From: Muricauda sp. SCSIO 64092
Lineage (GTDB): Bacteria; Bacteroidota; Bacteroidia; Flavobacteriales; Flavobacteriaceae
Reading direction: 5' to 3'
Length of the DNA stretch: 64,000 nt
NCBI RefSeq assembly: GCF_023016285.1
Contig: NZ_CP095413.1
Span: forward strand, 4,533,501 to 4,597,500
Of the stretch, positions 54,881 through 64,000 are shown piece after piece (the first letter of the stretch is position 1; each line of letters begins with the position of its first letter). Position numbers and translations under genes: made by a program. Under the pieces are notes generated by a model. That model was not told the origin of the DNA, did no database searches, and saw only the letters and a list, made by a program, of their open reading frames with translations.

Positions 54881-56162
54881 CACATTCCGAACGCATGTGA
54901 GGAATCCCTTCATTACTGCACTATTCTTGTTTGTTATACCCTATACACTATCCGCCTCTGTGATATTGTTACCCATGGATGCAGAGAGCCAAAAGAATCA
55001 TTTAAAGGCTTATGGCATCACTTTTTGGGTATTGAACAAACAACAAAAAGTACAGTGGTTGCTGAATTATCGTGGGGGCTCCTTTTTATTGCCGGATGGG
55101 GAAGCCATCAGAAAGGAATGCCAGATACGGGGAGTCTCCTTTGAAGTACTTTCCGATGCACAGGCAGAGTCCATTTTGGATGAAATCAGCAGTCCGTCCC
55201 AAAACCAGGATGCGGTCATTTTGGAGAAAGCACCAAAAATAGCGGTGTATTCCCCAAAGGACAACCAACCCTGGGATGACGCCGTAACCATGGTCCTTAC
55301 CTATGCGGAAATACCCTATGTGACCATTTATGATGAGGAAGTCCTGGACGATAAGCTGGCTTTATATGATTGGCTGCACCTTCATCATGAGGATTTTACA
55401 GGACAGTATGGAAAGTTTTATGGGGCCTACCGTGCGGCACCTTGGTATATTGAAGGAAAGCGCCTGGCAGAGGAAAGGGCTGTCAAATTGGGGTATTCCA
55501 AAGTTTCGGAGCAAAAGGGTGCCGTAGCTGAAAAGATCAGGAGATATGTCATAGGTGGGGGCTTTATGTTTGCCATGTGCTCCGCCACGGACAGTTTTGA
55601 TATTGCCCTGGCAGCAAACGGCGTGGATATATGTGAGCCCATGTTCGATGGTGATCCCTCGGAAGCAAACTACCAGGGAAAACTGGACTTTTCCCGAACT
55701 TTTGCGTTTACAAACTTTTCACTGGAACGAAATCCCTTGAAATATGAGTTCTCATCCATTGATATGACCGGAAAACGGCGGAATGTCCCCAGGGAGTCCG
55801 ATTACTTTTCCTTAATGGAGTTTTCAGCCAAATGGGACCCGGTACCCACGATGCTGACCCAAAATCACACTGCATTGATCAAAGGTTTTATGGGACAGAC
55901 CACAGCTTTTGAACGCTATGAAGTGAAACCGACCGTCATGGTTTTGGGGGAGTGCAAACTCAATGGCGAGGCCCGTTACATTCATGGCATTAAAGGGAAA
56001 GGATTTTTTACCTTCTACGGTGGTCATGACCCGGAAGATTATCAACATCGGGTGGGGGACCCCAAAACGGAATTGGAGCTGCATCCCACTTCCCCGGGAT
56101 ACCGATTGATTCTCAATAATGTATTGTTTCCGGCAGCGCGCAAAAAAAAGCAGAAAACCTAA
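54864..56162 (+). CDS. secreted Bacteroidota protein usually named asparagine synthetase B
   Basis: About 432 residues from ATG 54864, selected because a signal peptide follows (FITALFLFVIPYTLSASVIL). I see no N-terminal Cys nucleophile or AsnB ATP-pyrophosphatase signature, so the common annotation asparagine synthetase B does not fit. The gene is positioned directly behind dnaB, with overlapping ends. It reads as a periplasmic alpha/beta protein with CSATDSFDIALAANGVDICE; the enzyme function is unknown. Confidence 0.7.
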   Translation: MIFPFNTFRTHVRNPFITALFLFVIPYTLSASVILLPMDAESQKNHLKAYGITFWVLNKQQKVQWLLNYRGGSFLLPDGEAIRKECQIRGVSFEVLSDAQAESILDEISSPSQNQDAVILEKAPKIAVYSPKDNQPWDDAVTMVLTYAEIPYVTIYDEEVLDDKLALYDWLHLHHEDFTGQYGKFYGAYRAAPWYIEGKRLAEERAVKLGYSKVSEQKGAVAEKIRRYVIGGGFMFAMCSATDSFDIALAANGVDICEPMFDGDPSEANYQGKLDFSRTFAFTNFSLERNPLKYEFSSIDMTGKRRNVPRESDYFSLMEFSAKWDPVPTMLTQNHTALIKGFMGQTTAFERYEVKPTVMVLGECKLNGEARYIHGIKGKGFFTFYGGHDPEDYQHRVGDPKTELELHPTSPGYRLILNNVLFPAARKKKQKT

Positions 56163-56205
56163 TAGTTTTTTTTAGTTACCGGTCCGAATAAAGGGAAAAA
56201 GGGGG

Positions 56206-56715
56206 TCAATCACGTGTATATTGCTCGATGATTTTTTTGTGCTCCGGAAATTTACCGATCAACCCTTCCCTGGAACCCAATACGAAATCACCAAAATCGA
56301 AGCCCGGAGCTACAGTACAGCCTACCAATGCATAACTGTTGTCATCCATGACACTGGCTGCGAACCAATGTCCTTTTGGCACTACTAACTGTGGGCTCTG
56401 ACGGTTTTCAATATCATTTCCTATAACATGTTCCAAATGTATACCGTCTTCTGAAATGGTATGGAGCTTTATGGGGGAGCCCAAATAGAAATGCCAGATT
56501 TCGTCTTGGTTGATTTTATGAAAGGCGGAAAAAGCAGCTGAGGTCAGCAGAAAGTAAATGCATGTGGAATAGGAACGACTGCCTTTAAACTCGGATGGCA
56601 GCCCATCGGCATTGATTTCACCCGAACTTCGGTAGGTCTCCTTGAAAAAACCTCCTTCGGGGTGCGGTTGCAAGTCCAGTTTTTGAATGAGTTCCTTTGC
56701 AGTCATCTTATCCAT
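56206..56715 (-). CDS. cupin_5 (DUF985) domain protein
   Basis: 169-residue single-domain cupin. Conserved pattern: HPEGGFFKETYRS at the start, DEIWHFYLGSPI with metal-like histidine, VPKGHWFAAS and the end with GCTVAPGFDFGDFVLGSR. These cupin_5 proteins (PF06172) have no settled function. It is read together with the HAD hydrolase gene upstream, with a 14-bp gap to that gene's stop. Confidence 0.85.
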   Translation of the reverse strand: MDKMTAKELIQKLDLQPHPEGGFFKETYRSSGEINADGLPSEFKGSRSYSTCIYFLLTSAAFSAFHKINQDEIWHFYLGSPIKLHTISEDGIHLEHVIGNDIENRQSPQLVVPKGHWFAASVMDDNSYALVGCTVAPGFDFGDFVLGSREGLIGKFPEHKKIIEQYTRD

Positions 56716-56729
56716 ATGCCATTTTGGGG

Positions 56730-57521
56730 TTACACCAGTTTTTCCAAAATGGTTTCAACACCAAACTCATTATTGCTGGTGGTTTCATAGTTGGCTACCT
56801 TTTTTACATCAGGATGGGCATTGGCCATGGCAAAACTGTGCTCTACCAGTTGTAACATTTCCAGGTCATTGAAGTAATCGCCAAAAACGAGAACTTCATT
56901 GGGTTGTATCCCCTGGGCGTCCATTACCCTTCCCAATGCATTTCCCTTATGGGCATCGAGATGGTTTAAATCCAACCAATTTTTTCCGGATACTTTGACT
57001 TTGAGCTCACTTTCCAGATGGGCCATTTGAGGATAGATGTATTCCTCGGCACTTACACCGTGATATACCGCTATTTTGATGATTTCATCATCCACGTTGC
57101 CATAATGATCGACTATTTCAAAGGCGGAATAGTACTCTTTAAGCTGTTCCAGGGATACAATGGATTTGGTATCAAAATAGGATTTGTACTTCCCACACAG
57201 CATGGCATGGGCACCGTCAATTCCGTCCACAATTTGTAGAAGTTCCCCTTTCAACACTTGGTTTATTGGCGTGACCGATACCTCTTCCTCCTGCTTTTTT
57301 ATCAAAGCTCCATTTTCGGCAATAAAGATGATGTCATCCTGTATGGAGTCCAATTTACTGACCATACTATGGTATTGGCGACCACTGGCTGCAACAAATA
57401 GGATACCTTTGTTTTTCAATGCTTGAAAAAGTTCAAAAAAACGGTCACTTACTTGATGGCTGGAATTCAAAAGAGTTCCATCCATGTCAGTGACCACCAT
57501 TTTAATCTGTGACAAATCCAT
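56730..57521 (-). CDS. Cof-type HAD-IIB hydrolase
   Basis: About 263 residues; I start at the Met at 57521 (MDLSQIKMVVTDMDGTLLN) rather than the upstream Met at 57542, since HAD-IIB members begin close to motif I. Motifs: I DMDGTLLN, II ASGRQY, III K in HKGNALG and IV GDYFNDLEML. Probably a sugar- or flavin-phosphate phosphatase; substrate unclear. Confidence 0.87.
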   Translation of the reverse strand: MDLSQIKMVVTDMDGTLLNSSHQVSDRFFELFQALKNKGILFVAASGRQYHSMVSKLDSIQDDIIFIAENGALIKKQEEEVSVTPINQVLKGELLQIVDGIDGAHAMLCGKYKSYFDTKSIVSLEQLKEYYSAFEIVDHYGNVDDEIIKIAVYHGVSAEEYIYPQMAHLESELKVKVSGKNWLDLNHLDAHKGNALGRVMDAQGIQPNEVLVFGDYFNDLEMLQLVEHSFAMANAHPDVKKVANYETTSNNEFGVETILEKLV

Positions 57522-57656
57522 AGGCTTAAATTCAAGCTGCAAAGGTAGTCGGATAAAGGGGAATCAAGTAAAGTTTAGATTAAATTGTCCTACTAAATAA
57601 TGCAGGAACCGGGTCATCCGGATTGTACACCTATGCAACCATAAAAGTGTTTTCCC

Positions 57657-58079
57657 ATGAAATTCCATCAAAAAGAAATTCGGCTCAAGCCCTATTCCCG
57701 AGGCTTCCATTTAATTTCCAATGAGCTTTGGCAAGCCATTCCGGAACTTAGGACCATATCCATGGGTATGCTCCATGTTTTTATCAAACACACTTCTGCA
57801 GGCCTTACCATTAACGAAAATGCGGACCCTACCGTAAGGATTGATTTTGAAAACCATATCAACACCATGGTGCCGGAAAACCAATCGTACTACATCCATA
57901 CGATGGAGGGACCGGACGATATGCCCGCCCATATTAAGGCTTCGCTAATGGGTTCTTCCGTACAAATACCCATAACCGATGGAAAGCCCAACCTTGGTAT
58001 TTGGCAAGGAATATATTTATGTGAACATCGAAACCATGCTTCCGGGAGATGTCTGGTGCTGACCGCTTTTGGGCAATAA
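57657..58079 (+). CDS. secondary thiamine-phosphate synthase YjbQ-like (UPF0047)
   Basis: 140-residue protein with family signature HTSAGLTINENADPTVRIDF, the DDMPAHIKASLMGSSVQIPI block, and GIYLCEHRNHASGRCLVLTAFG. UPF0047 proteins show weak thiamine-phosphate synthase activity. Length fits. It lies divergent from the HAD hydrolase and is followed by the rplT terminator. Confidence 0.88.
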   Translation: MKFHQKEIRLKPYSRGFHLISNELWQAIPELRTISMGMLHVFIKHTSAGLTINENADPTVRIDFENHINTMVPENQSYYIHTMEGPDDMPAHIKASLMGSSVQIPITDGKPNLGIWQGIYLCEHRNHASGRCLVLTAFGQ

Positions 58080-58103
58080 AAAACCCGCTCATAGAGCGGG
58101 TTA
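58076..58103 (-). terminator. intrinsic terminator of rplT
   Basis: Minus strand AACCCGCTC, 3-nt loop, GAGCGGGTT then T-run. On the plus strand it also closes yjbQ but has no T-run there. Confidence 0.8.
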
Positions 58104-58134
58104 ACGTAAGTGGGATATAGTTTATGTAAAATTG

Positions 58135-58479
58135 TTATTTCACCTTTTCAACAATGGCCTTGAAGGCATCTGGATGGTTCATGGCCAAATCCGCCAAAAC
58201 TTTACGGTTTAGCTCAATTCCATTGGATTTTACCCTTCCCATAAACTGGGAGTAGGACATTCCATGCATTCTGGCACCAGCATTGATACGGGTGATCCAA
58301 AGTGCCCTAAAGTTTCTCTTTTTATTTCTTCTGTCGCGGTAAGCATACTGCATTGCTTTCTCTACCGCATTTTTGGCTACTGTCCAGACATTTTTACGTC
58401 TTCCAAAGTACCCTTTGGCTTGCTTCATTACCTTTTTTCTTCTGGCTCTTGAAGCTACTGAATTAACTGATCTTGGCAT
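58135..58479 (-). CDS. rplT: 50S ribosomal protein L20
   Basis: 114 residues with the family N-terminus [30 protein letters not shown] and [16 protein letters not shown]. It is last in the infC-rpmI-rplT operon, about 90 bp after rpmI. Confidence 0.97.
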   Translation of the reverse strand: MPRSVNSVASRARRKKVMKQAKGYFGRRKNVWTVAKNAVEKAMQYAYRDRRNKKRNFRALWITRINAGARMHGMSYSQFMGRVKSNGIELNRKVLADLAMNHPDAFKAIVEKVK

Positions 58480-58570
58480 TTTTTAATCTTTTTTTGTAGC
58501 GGGCGTCCTCCAACGGAACTTTAATGGGCCCGACTCCAGGGTTAAACATTACTTAAACCGAAACAACCGC

Positions 58571-58768
58571 TTACTTTAATCGCAATTGTTCTTTGATACT
58601 GTTGACATCCGACTCATGTACTAAGGTAGAGTGTGTCAATCTAAGCTTACGCTTTTTTGACTTTTTGGTCAAAATGTGACTTTTAAAAGCGTGCTTTCTT
58701 TTGATTTTACCAGAACCGGTAAGCTTAAACCGCTTTTTGGCACTGGATTTTGTTTTCATCTTTGGCAT
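58571..58768 (-). CDS. rpmI: 50S ribosomal protein L35
   Basis: 65 residues; [37 protein letters not shown] and KKRKLR are characteristic. About 40 bp after infC. Confidence 0.97.
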   Translation of the reverse strand: MPKMKTKSSAKKRFKLTGSGKIKRKHAFKSHILTKKSKKRKLRLTHSTLVHESDVNSIKEQLRLK

Positions 58769-58809
58769 TTTTCCTCTTTATATATTGAGCCAATACTTTG
58801 GCTTCCCAC

Positions 58810-59367
58810 TTACTTTTTTGTGTTTTTGGGGGCAATGAACATGGTCATTCGCTTACCTTCCAATTTGGGCATCTGCTCCACTTTTCCATACTCTTCAAGT
58901 TCCTGTGCCAAGCGCAAAAGAAGGATTTCCCCCTGATCTTTGTACACTATGGACCTTCCTTTAAAGAATACGTAGGCTTTTAGTTTTGCTCCGTCTTTAA
59001 GGAACTTTTCCGCATGCCGTTTTTTAAACTCATAATCATGGTCATCGGTCTGTGGTCCAAATCGGATTTCCTTTACGATAACCTTGGTTGCTTTGGCCTT
59101 CATGGCCTTCTCCCGTTTCTTTTGTTCGTAGAGGAACTTTTTGTAATCTATTATTTTACAGACTGGCGGATTAGCTTTGGGAGATATTTCAACTAAATCC
59201 AATTCCAGTTCCTCTGCCTTTTGCAAGGCCTTTTGTATGGGATAAACACCCATCTCTACGTTATCGCCCACTAAGCGCACTTCGCGAGCGGTAATTTTGT
59301 CATTGATATTGTGGGGGTTCTTGTTTTCCCTTCTTGGCTGGGGCCTTGATCTTCTTCGTATTGCTAT
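58810..59367 (-). CDS. infC: translation initiation factor IF-3, AUA start
   Basis: 185 residues if counted from ATA at 59365-59367. The N-terminal domain [20 protein letters not shown] and the C-terminal domain with [20 protein letters not shown] are complete. In the frame upstream of the first internal ATG there is no ATG, GTG or TTG before an in-frame TAA five codons upstream of the ATA, so the essential N-terminal strand requires a non-canonical start. The sequence from this codon, (M)[19 protein letters not shown], resembles flavobacterial IF-3 N-termini. The rare codon allows autoregulation, known for infC elsewhere. Confidence 0.9.
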   Translation of the reverse strand: MAIRRRSRPQPRRENKNPHNINDKITAREVRLVGDNVEMGVYPIQKALQKAEELELDLVEISPKANPPVCKIIDYKKFLYEQKKREKAMKAKATKVIVKEIRFGPQTDDHDYEFKKRHAEKFLKDGAKLKAYVFFKGRSIVYKDQGEILLLRLAQELEEYGKVEQMPKLEGKRMTMFIAPKNTKK

Positions 59368-59399
59368 GGTCTTTACTTTTTAAATTAAACTTTGATTTT

Positions 59400-61346
59400 T
59401 TAGAACGACTTTAAGGTACTATTTATTTCTGTTGAAATCAAATTGACGAACGTGTCAATCTTTATACTCCCCAAATCTTCACCACCATGCCTTCTGACCG
59501 CAATAGTTTCTTCCTCAACTTCCCGCTCTCCTACGATTACCATAAAGGGGATTTTTTGCATTTCGGCTTCCCGAATTTTCTTCCCTACGGTTTCGTTCCT
59601 ATTATCAATGAGCGCGCGAATTTCGTGATTTTCCAATGAATTCAAAACTTTTTGCGCATAATTTTCGTGTTTCTCGCTGACCGGCAACACAATAGCTTGT
59701 TTTGGAATAAGCCATAATGGGAAATTTCCACCAGTATGTTCCAACAATATCGCTACAAAACGCTCCAAGCTTCCGAAAGGTGCGCGGTGGATCATAATAG
59801 GACGATGCAGCTCGTTGTCACTACCCTTATAGGTAAGGTCAAATCGCTCCGGTAAATTGTAATCTACCTGAATTGTTCCCAACTGCCAGCTTCGACCTAG
59901 GGCATCCTTTACCATAAAATCCAGCTTGGGACCGTAAAATGCGGCCTCTCCGGCTTCTATGCTATATTTAAGCCCTTTGTCCTCAGCGGCTTCAATAATT
60001 GCCTTTTCCGCTTTTTCCCAATTTTCTGCATTGCCAATATATTTTTCCGGTTTTTCCAAATCGCGAACGGATACTTGGGCAGTGTAGTTGTCAAAACCTA
60101 AGGAACTTAAAACATATAGGGACAAATCAATTACATTTTTAAACTCCGATGCGAGTTGGTCTGGAGTACAGAATATATGGGCGTCGTCCTGGGTAAATCC
60201 CCTAACCCTGGTAAGCCCATGTAGTTCACCACTTTGTTCATAACGATAAACCGTGCCGAACTCGGCATAACGCTTTGGAAGGTCTTTATAGCTCCAGGGG
60301 CTGGCGTTATAAATTTCACAGTGATGTGGACAGTTCATGGGCTTTAACAAGAACTCTTCTTCATCTTTTGGCGTATGTATGGGCTGAAAGCTATCTTCCC
60401 CATATTTGGCATAGTGGCCAGAGGTAACATAAAGCTCTTTCTGTCCAATATGTGGGGTAACCACCATTTCGTAACCTGCTTTTCGCTGTGCTTTTTTTAG
60501 AAAATCCTCCAAGCGCTCCCTTAAAGCAGCGCCTTTTGGAAGCCAAAGCGGAAGTCCTTGCCCTACCTTTTGGGAAAAAGTGAAAAGTTCCAATTCCCTG
60601 CCCAGCTTTCTATGGTCCCGCTTTTTCGCCTCTTCCAAAAGCTCCAGATATTGGGTCAATTCCTTTTGCTTTGGAAATGAAATACCGTAGACCCGTGTCA
60701 GTTGAGGATTGTTTTCATCCCCTCTCCAATACGCGCCGGCAGCATTCAATACTTTAAAAGCCTTGATCATACCTGTATTTGGAATGTGCCCTCCCCTGCA
60801 CAGGTCCGTAAATGTACTATGGTCACAAAAGGTAATGTCCCCATCTTCCAGATTTTCGATGAGTTCCACCTTGTATTCGTTCCCCTCTTCCTTATAATAG
60901 GATAAGGCATCTGCTTTGGAAACTTCACGCATCTTAAAATCATGTTTCCCACGGGCAATCTCCAGGGCCCTCTTTTCTATTTGGGGAAAGTCCTTTTCGG
61001 AAATGGTATGCTTTCCAAAATCAACATCATAGTAAAAACCGTTTTCTATGGCGGGCCCAATCGTCAGTTTTATCCCTGGGTACAACTCCTGAAGGGCCTG
61101 TGCCAAAACATGCGAAGAAGAATGCCAGAAGGCTTTTTTGCCCCCATCATTGTTCCATGTAAATAAGGTCAGTTTTCCATCGGTCTCCAACGGGGTGGTA
61201 ACTTCTATGGTGTTTTCGTCATATTTTGCGGATATTACATTGCGAGCAAGACCTTCACTTATAGACTTGGCTACTTCCAAAGGAGTACTTCCTTTTGGCA
61301 TTTCTTTGACCGCACCATCTGGTAGGCTTATTTGTATTGTTCCCAC
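59400..61346 (-). CDS. thrS: threonyl-tRNA synthetase
   Basis: 648 residues: N-terminal TGS domain (1-60), editing domain with HSSSHVLAQALQELYP, catalytic core (motif 1 to 3, zinc-binding MNCPHHCEIY, RYEQSGELHGLTRVRGFTQDD), and an anticodon-binding C-terminus. It leads the infC-rpmI-rplT cluster with 32 bp to the infC start. A short leader from the promoter at 61371 leaves no room for a T-box. Confidence 0.97.
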   Translation of the reverse strand: MGTIQISLPDGAVKEMPKGSTPLEVAKSISEGLARNVISAKYDENTIEVTTPLETDGKLTLFTWNNDGGKKAFWHSSSHVLAQALQELYPGIKLTIGPAIENGFYYDVDFGKHTISEKDFPQIEKRALEIARGKHDFKMREVSKADALSYYKEEGNEYKVELIENLEDGDITFCDHSTFTDLCRGGHIPNTGMIKAFKVLNAAGAYWRGDENNPQLTRVYGISFPKQKELTQYLELLEEAKKRDHRKLGRELELFTFSQKVGQGLPLWLPKGAALRERLEDFLKKAQRKAGYEMVVTPHIGQKELYVTSGHYAKYGEDSFQPIHTPKDEEEFLLKPMNCPHHCEIYNASPWSYKDLPKRYAEFGTVYRYEQSGELHGLTRVRGFTQDDAHIFCTPDQLASEFKNVIDLSLYVLSSLGFDNYTAQVSVRDLEKPEKYIGNAENWEKAEKAIIEAAEDKGLKYSIEAGEAAFYGPKLDFMVKDALGRSWQLGTIQVDYNLPERFDLTYKGSDNELHRPIMIHRAPFGSLERFVAILLEHTGGNFPLWLIPKQAIVLPVSEKHENYAQKVLNSLENHEIRALIDNRNETVGKKIREAEMQKIPFMVIVGEREVEEETIAVRRHGGEDLGSIKIDTFVNLISTEINSTLKSF

Positions 61347-61370
61347 TATTTCGGTTGTTTAAACAGAGGG

Positions 61371-61400
61371 CAAAGATAACATCTCACCTAGAAGTATCAA
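61371..61400 (-). promoter_or_regulatory. promoter of thrS
   Basis: Minus strand: TTG (complement of 61398-61400), 19-nt spacer, TATCTTTG (complement of 61371-61378), giving a start point near 61364, less than 20 bp before the ATG. Confidence 0.65.
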
Positions 61401-61547
61401 TAGAAAGAAACACTGAAAGTAATGGAATACGATATGCTGGCTATTGATTCATCCATTCCAAAAACGACAATGGGATTCATTATGGTTTTAAACAGCTGTA
61501 AGTCAAAGTGTTGAATTTTTTTTAAAATTTTATCCTCAAACATTTTG
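61401..61547. other. thrS-rRNA intergenic DNA
   Basis: No gene or clear repeat seen between the divergent thrS promoter and the rRNA promoter. Confidence 0.5.
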
Positions 61548-61575
61548 TTGGGGCGGAAAAAGGTATCTATATTTG
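61548..61575 (+). promoter_or_regulatory. rRNA operon promoter
   Basis: TTG at 61548-61550, 17-nt spacer, TATATTTG at 61568-61575, followed by CACCCGCTT, the same as the tRNA-Lys promoter. The nascent leader could form a GCTTT/AAAGC hairpin. A 190-nt leader precedes the mature 16S rRNA. Confidence 0.75.
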
Positions 61576-61772
61576 CACCCGCTTTGCTGGTAAAGCAGGG
61601 TAGATTCCTTGGAACGGCGGTCCATTTTTGGGTCGGAACAACGGGAAGGGGGATAAGTTCATTGGGATGATGTACTACGACAGCGTAGAATTAAGACAAG
61701 AACCATTTTGAAGCTCTGGATCGGGTTTTCGGTCGGGTGTCCCGGAATAGTCATAAAGTACTATCAACGGTA

Positions 61773-63301
<1,529 letters not shown>

Positions 63302-63404
63302 AGAGAAAGCGGGGCGTCCGGCGGAGTCCCGTTCCGGGCGGATAGGTGGTCCTTGTCCAATTTTGCGCTGTCGTATTGCATTTTCCTTAATGGATCGTTG
63401 AAGC

Positions 63405-63478
63405 AGTCTCGTAGCTCAGCTGGTTAGAGCGCTACACTGATAATGTAGAGGTCGGCAGTTCGAGCCTGCCCGAGACTA
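63405..63478 (+). tRNA. tRNA-Ile(GAT)
   Basis: Acceptor AGTCTCG/CGAGACT, anticodon stem CTACA/TGTAG with loop CTGATAA, anticodon GAT, T-loop TTCGAGC, discriminator A. Standard first tRNA of a 16S-23S spacer. Confidence 0.95.
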
Positions 63479-63569
63479 CAAGGTCGGGGAACGGCGAGAG
63501 GCCTGTGCTGGGCGCAGTCGAAGCAAGCCTTCCCGAGGCTACGAAGTTCATTGAGGGGTATTGAACAGG

Positions 63570-63628
63570 AAATTCTGGAAGTTGGGGATTCTGGCATTCT
63601 GAATTCTGAATTCTAAGTTCTGAATTCC
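63570..63628. repeat. TTCTGAATTC-like short repeats in the rRNA spacer
   Basis: Degenerate ATTCTGA/GAATTC-type units repeated several times (for example TTCTGAATTCTGAATTCTAA). No gene. Confidence 0.5.
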
Positions 63629-63634
63629 GGGAAT

Positions 63635-63708
63635 GGGGAATTAGCTCAGCTGGCTAGAGCGCCTGCCTTGCACGCAGGAGGCCACCGGTTCGACTCCGGT
63701 ATTCTCCA
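63635..63708 (+). tRNA. tRNA-Ala(TGC)
   Basis: Acceptor GGGGAAT/ATTCTCC with one G-U, anticodon stem CCTGC/GCAGG with loop CTTGCAC, anticodon TGC, T-loop TTCGACT, discriminator A. 74 nt. Second tRNA of the spacer. Its 3' part is copied 187 bp downstream. Confidence 0.95.
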
Positions 63709-64000
63709 CGAAGCCCCCTCCGGCTCCCCCCAAGGGGGAGAGTTGAAGGGAAACCTTCCCCCCTTTGGGGAGATGCCCTAGGGGCAGAGGGGCTTAAGGT
63801 TCATTTTGGAATACTGAAAGGGAAATGGCAGCATGGTGCCAGAGCGTCCCGACCATTGGTCGGGAAGGCCACCGGTTCGACTCCGGTATTCTCCACGAAG
63901 CCCCCTCCGGCTCCCCCCAAGGGGGAGAGTTGAAGGGAAACCTTCCCCCCTTTGGGGAGATGCCCTAAGGGCAGGGGGGCTTAAGGTTCATTTTGGAATA
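63680..64000 (+). repeat. 187-bp direct repeat containing the tRNA-Ala 3' end
   Basis: The sequence from 63680 (GGCCACCGGTTCGACTCCGG, in the tRNA-Ala variable/T region) repeats at 63867, 187 bp later, and runs to the window edge. Each copy holds the tRNA 3' part followed by a GC-rich foldback (63713-63793 and 63900-63980; GCCCCCTCCGGCTCCCCCC with its complementary arm), a common intergenic repeat of this family of bacteria. A hairpin CCCGACCA/TGGTCGGG precedes the second copy where the anticodon arm would be, so the second copy looks like a tRNA pseudogene. Confidence 0.75.

Noticed and set aside
58480..58570. Ribosomal-protein leader (L20-type) between rpmI and rplT.
   Set aside because: Only a weak CGGGC/GCCCG pairing is visible; not enough to call a regulatory RNA.
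59400..61376. T-box leader controlling thrS.
   Set aside because: The promoter leaves a leader of less than 20 nt, too short for a T-box.

Overview
The window comes from a bacterium of the family Flavobacteriaceae (Bacteroidota). The evidence is the 16S rRNA gene with its 3' end of CCTCCTTTCT, repeated promoters of the Bacteroidota type (TTG, 17-23 nt, TAnnTTTG), a monocyclic carotenoid operon, a carboxypeptidase-like/TonB-dependent receptor, Bacteroidota-style RHS proteins, and zinc-less RecQ and TGT variants that I recall as usual in this phylum. It looks like a Muricauda/Maribacter-like marine genus, but I cannot name the genus from this sequence alone.

Layout. 1-16 kb is mostly housekeeping and envelope: a DUF4105 membrane protein, PssA, LptB, an AhpD-like protein, TatC and KdsD, then RecQ, a CCC-motif/DUF2752 trio, an Smr protein, a duplicated-domain lipoprotein, a cysteine desulfurase, and an M23 peptidase/TonB receptor/secreted protein operon. 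16-21 kb holds a ZapB-like/ZapA pair, a probable 6S RNA, RNase Y, aconitase and a thioredoxin-fold protein without its cysteines. 21.5-28 kb is a carotenoid cluster (carH-like regulator, crtI, crtB, crtZ, crtD, cruF and a convergent crtA-like gene) that predicts a myxol/saproxanthin-type pigment under cobalamin/light control.

28.2-43 kb is the accessory island. It starts at tRNA-Leu(GAG), whose 3' end is followed by three exact 337-bp tandem units. Each unit carries a GIY-YIG nuclease gene and a 26-bp copy of the tRNA 3' end. Next come a polymorphic-toxin locus (two RHS-type proteins, the second tipped with a GIY-YIG/URI-like nuclease domain and followed by an immunity candidate), an orphan toxin tail with its own immunity candidate, and a REP-associated Y1 transposase pseudogene between REP palindromes. 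Upstream of the RHS genes, in the same direction, are five overlapping paralogous fibre-like secreted proteins, one of them an internal-deletion product. A repeat-rich 0.75-kb gene-free stretch and tRNA-Lys(TTT) close the island.

43.6-61.4 kb returns to core genes: AroK, a PRTase, an S4 protein, two lipoproteins, an OmpA-like barrel, split transketolase, Tgt, LptG-type permease, AccA, DnaB, and infC-rpmI-rplT with thrS (infC appears to start at AUA). 61.5-64 kb is the start of an rRNA operon: promoter, leader, 16S rRNA, tRNA-Ile, tRNA-Ala, then an ITS with a 187-bp duplication that again copies a tRNA 3' end. LptB and LptF/G both serve lipopolysaccharide export, and KdsD makes a precursor for the same molecule.
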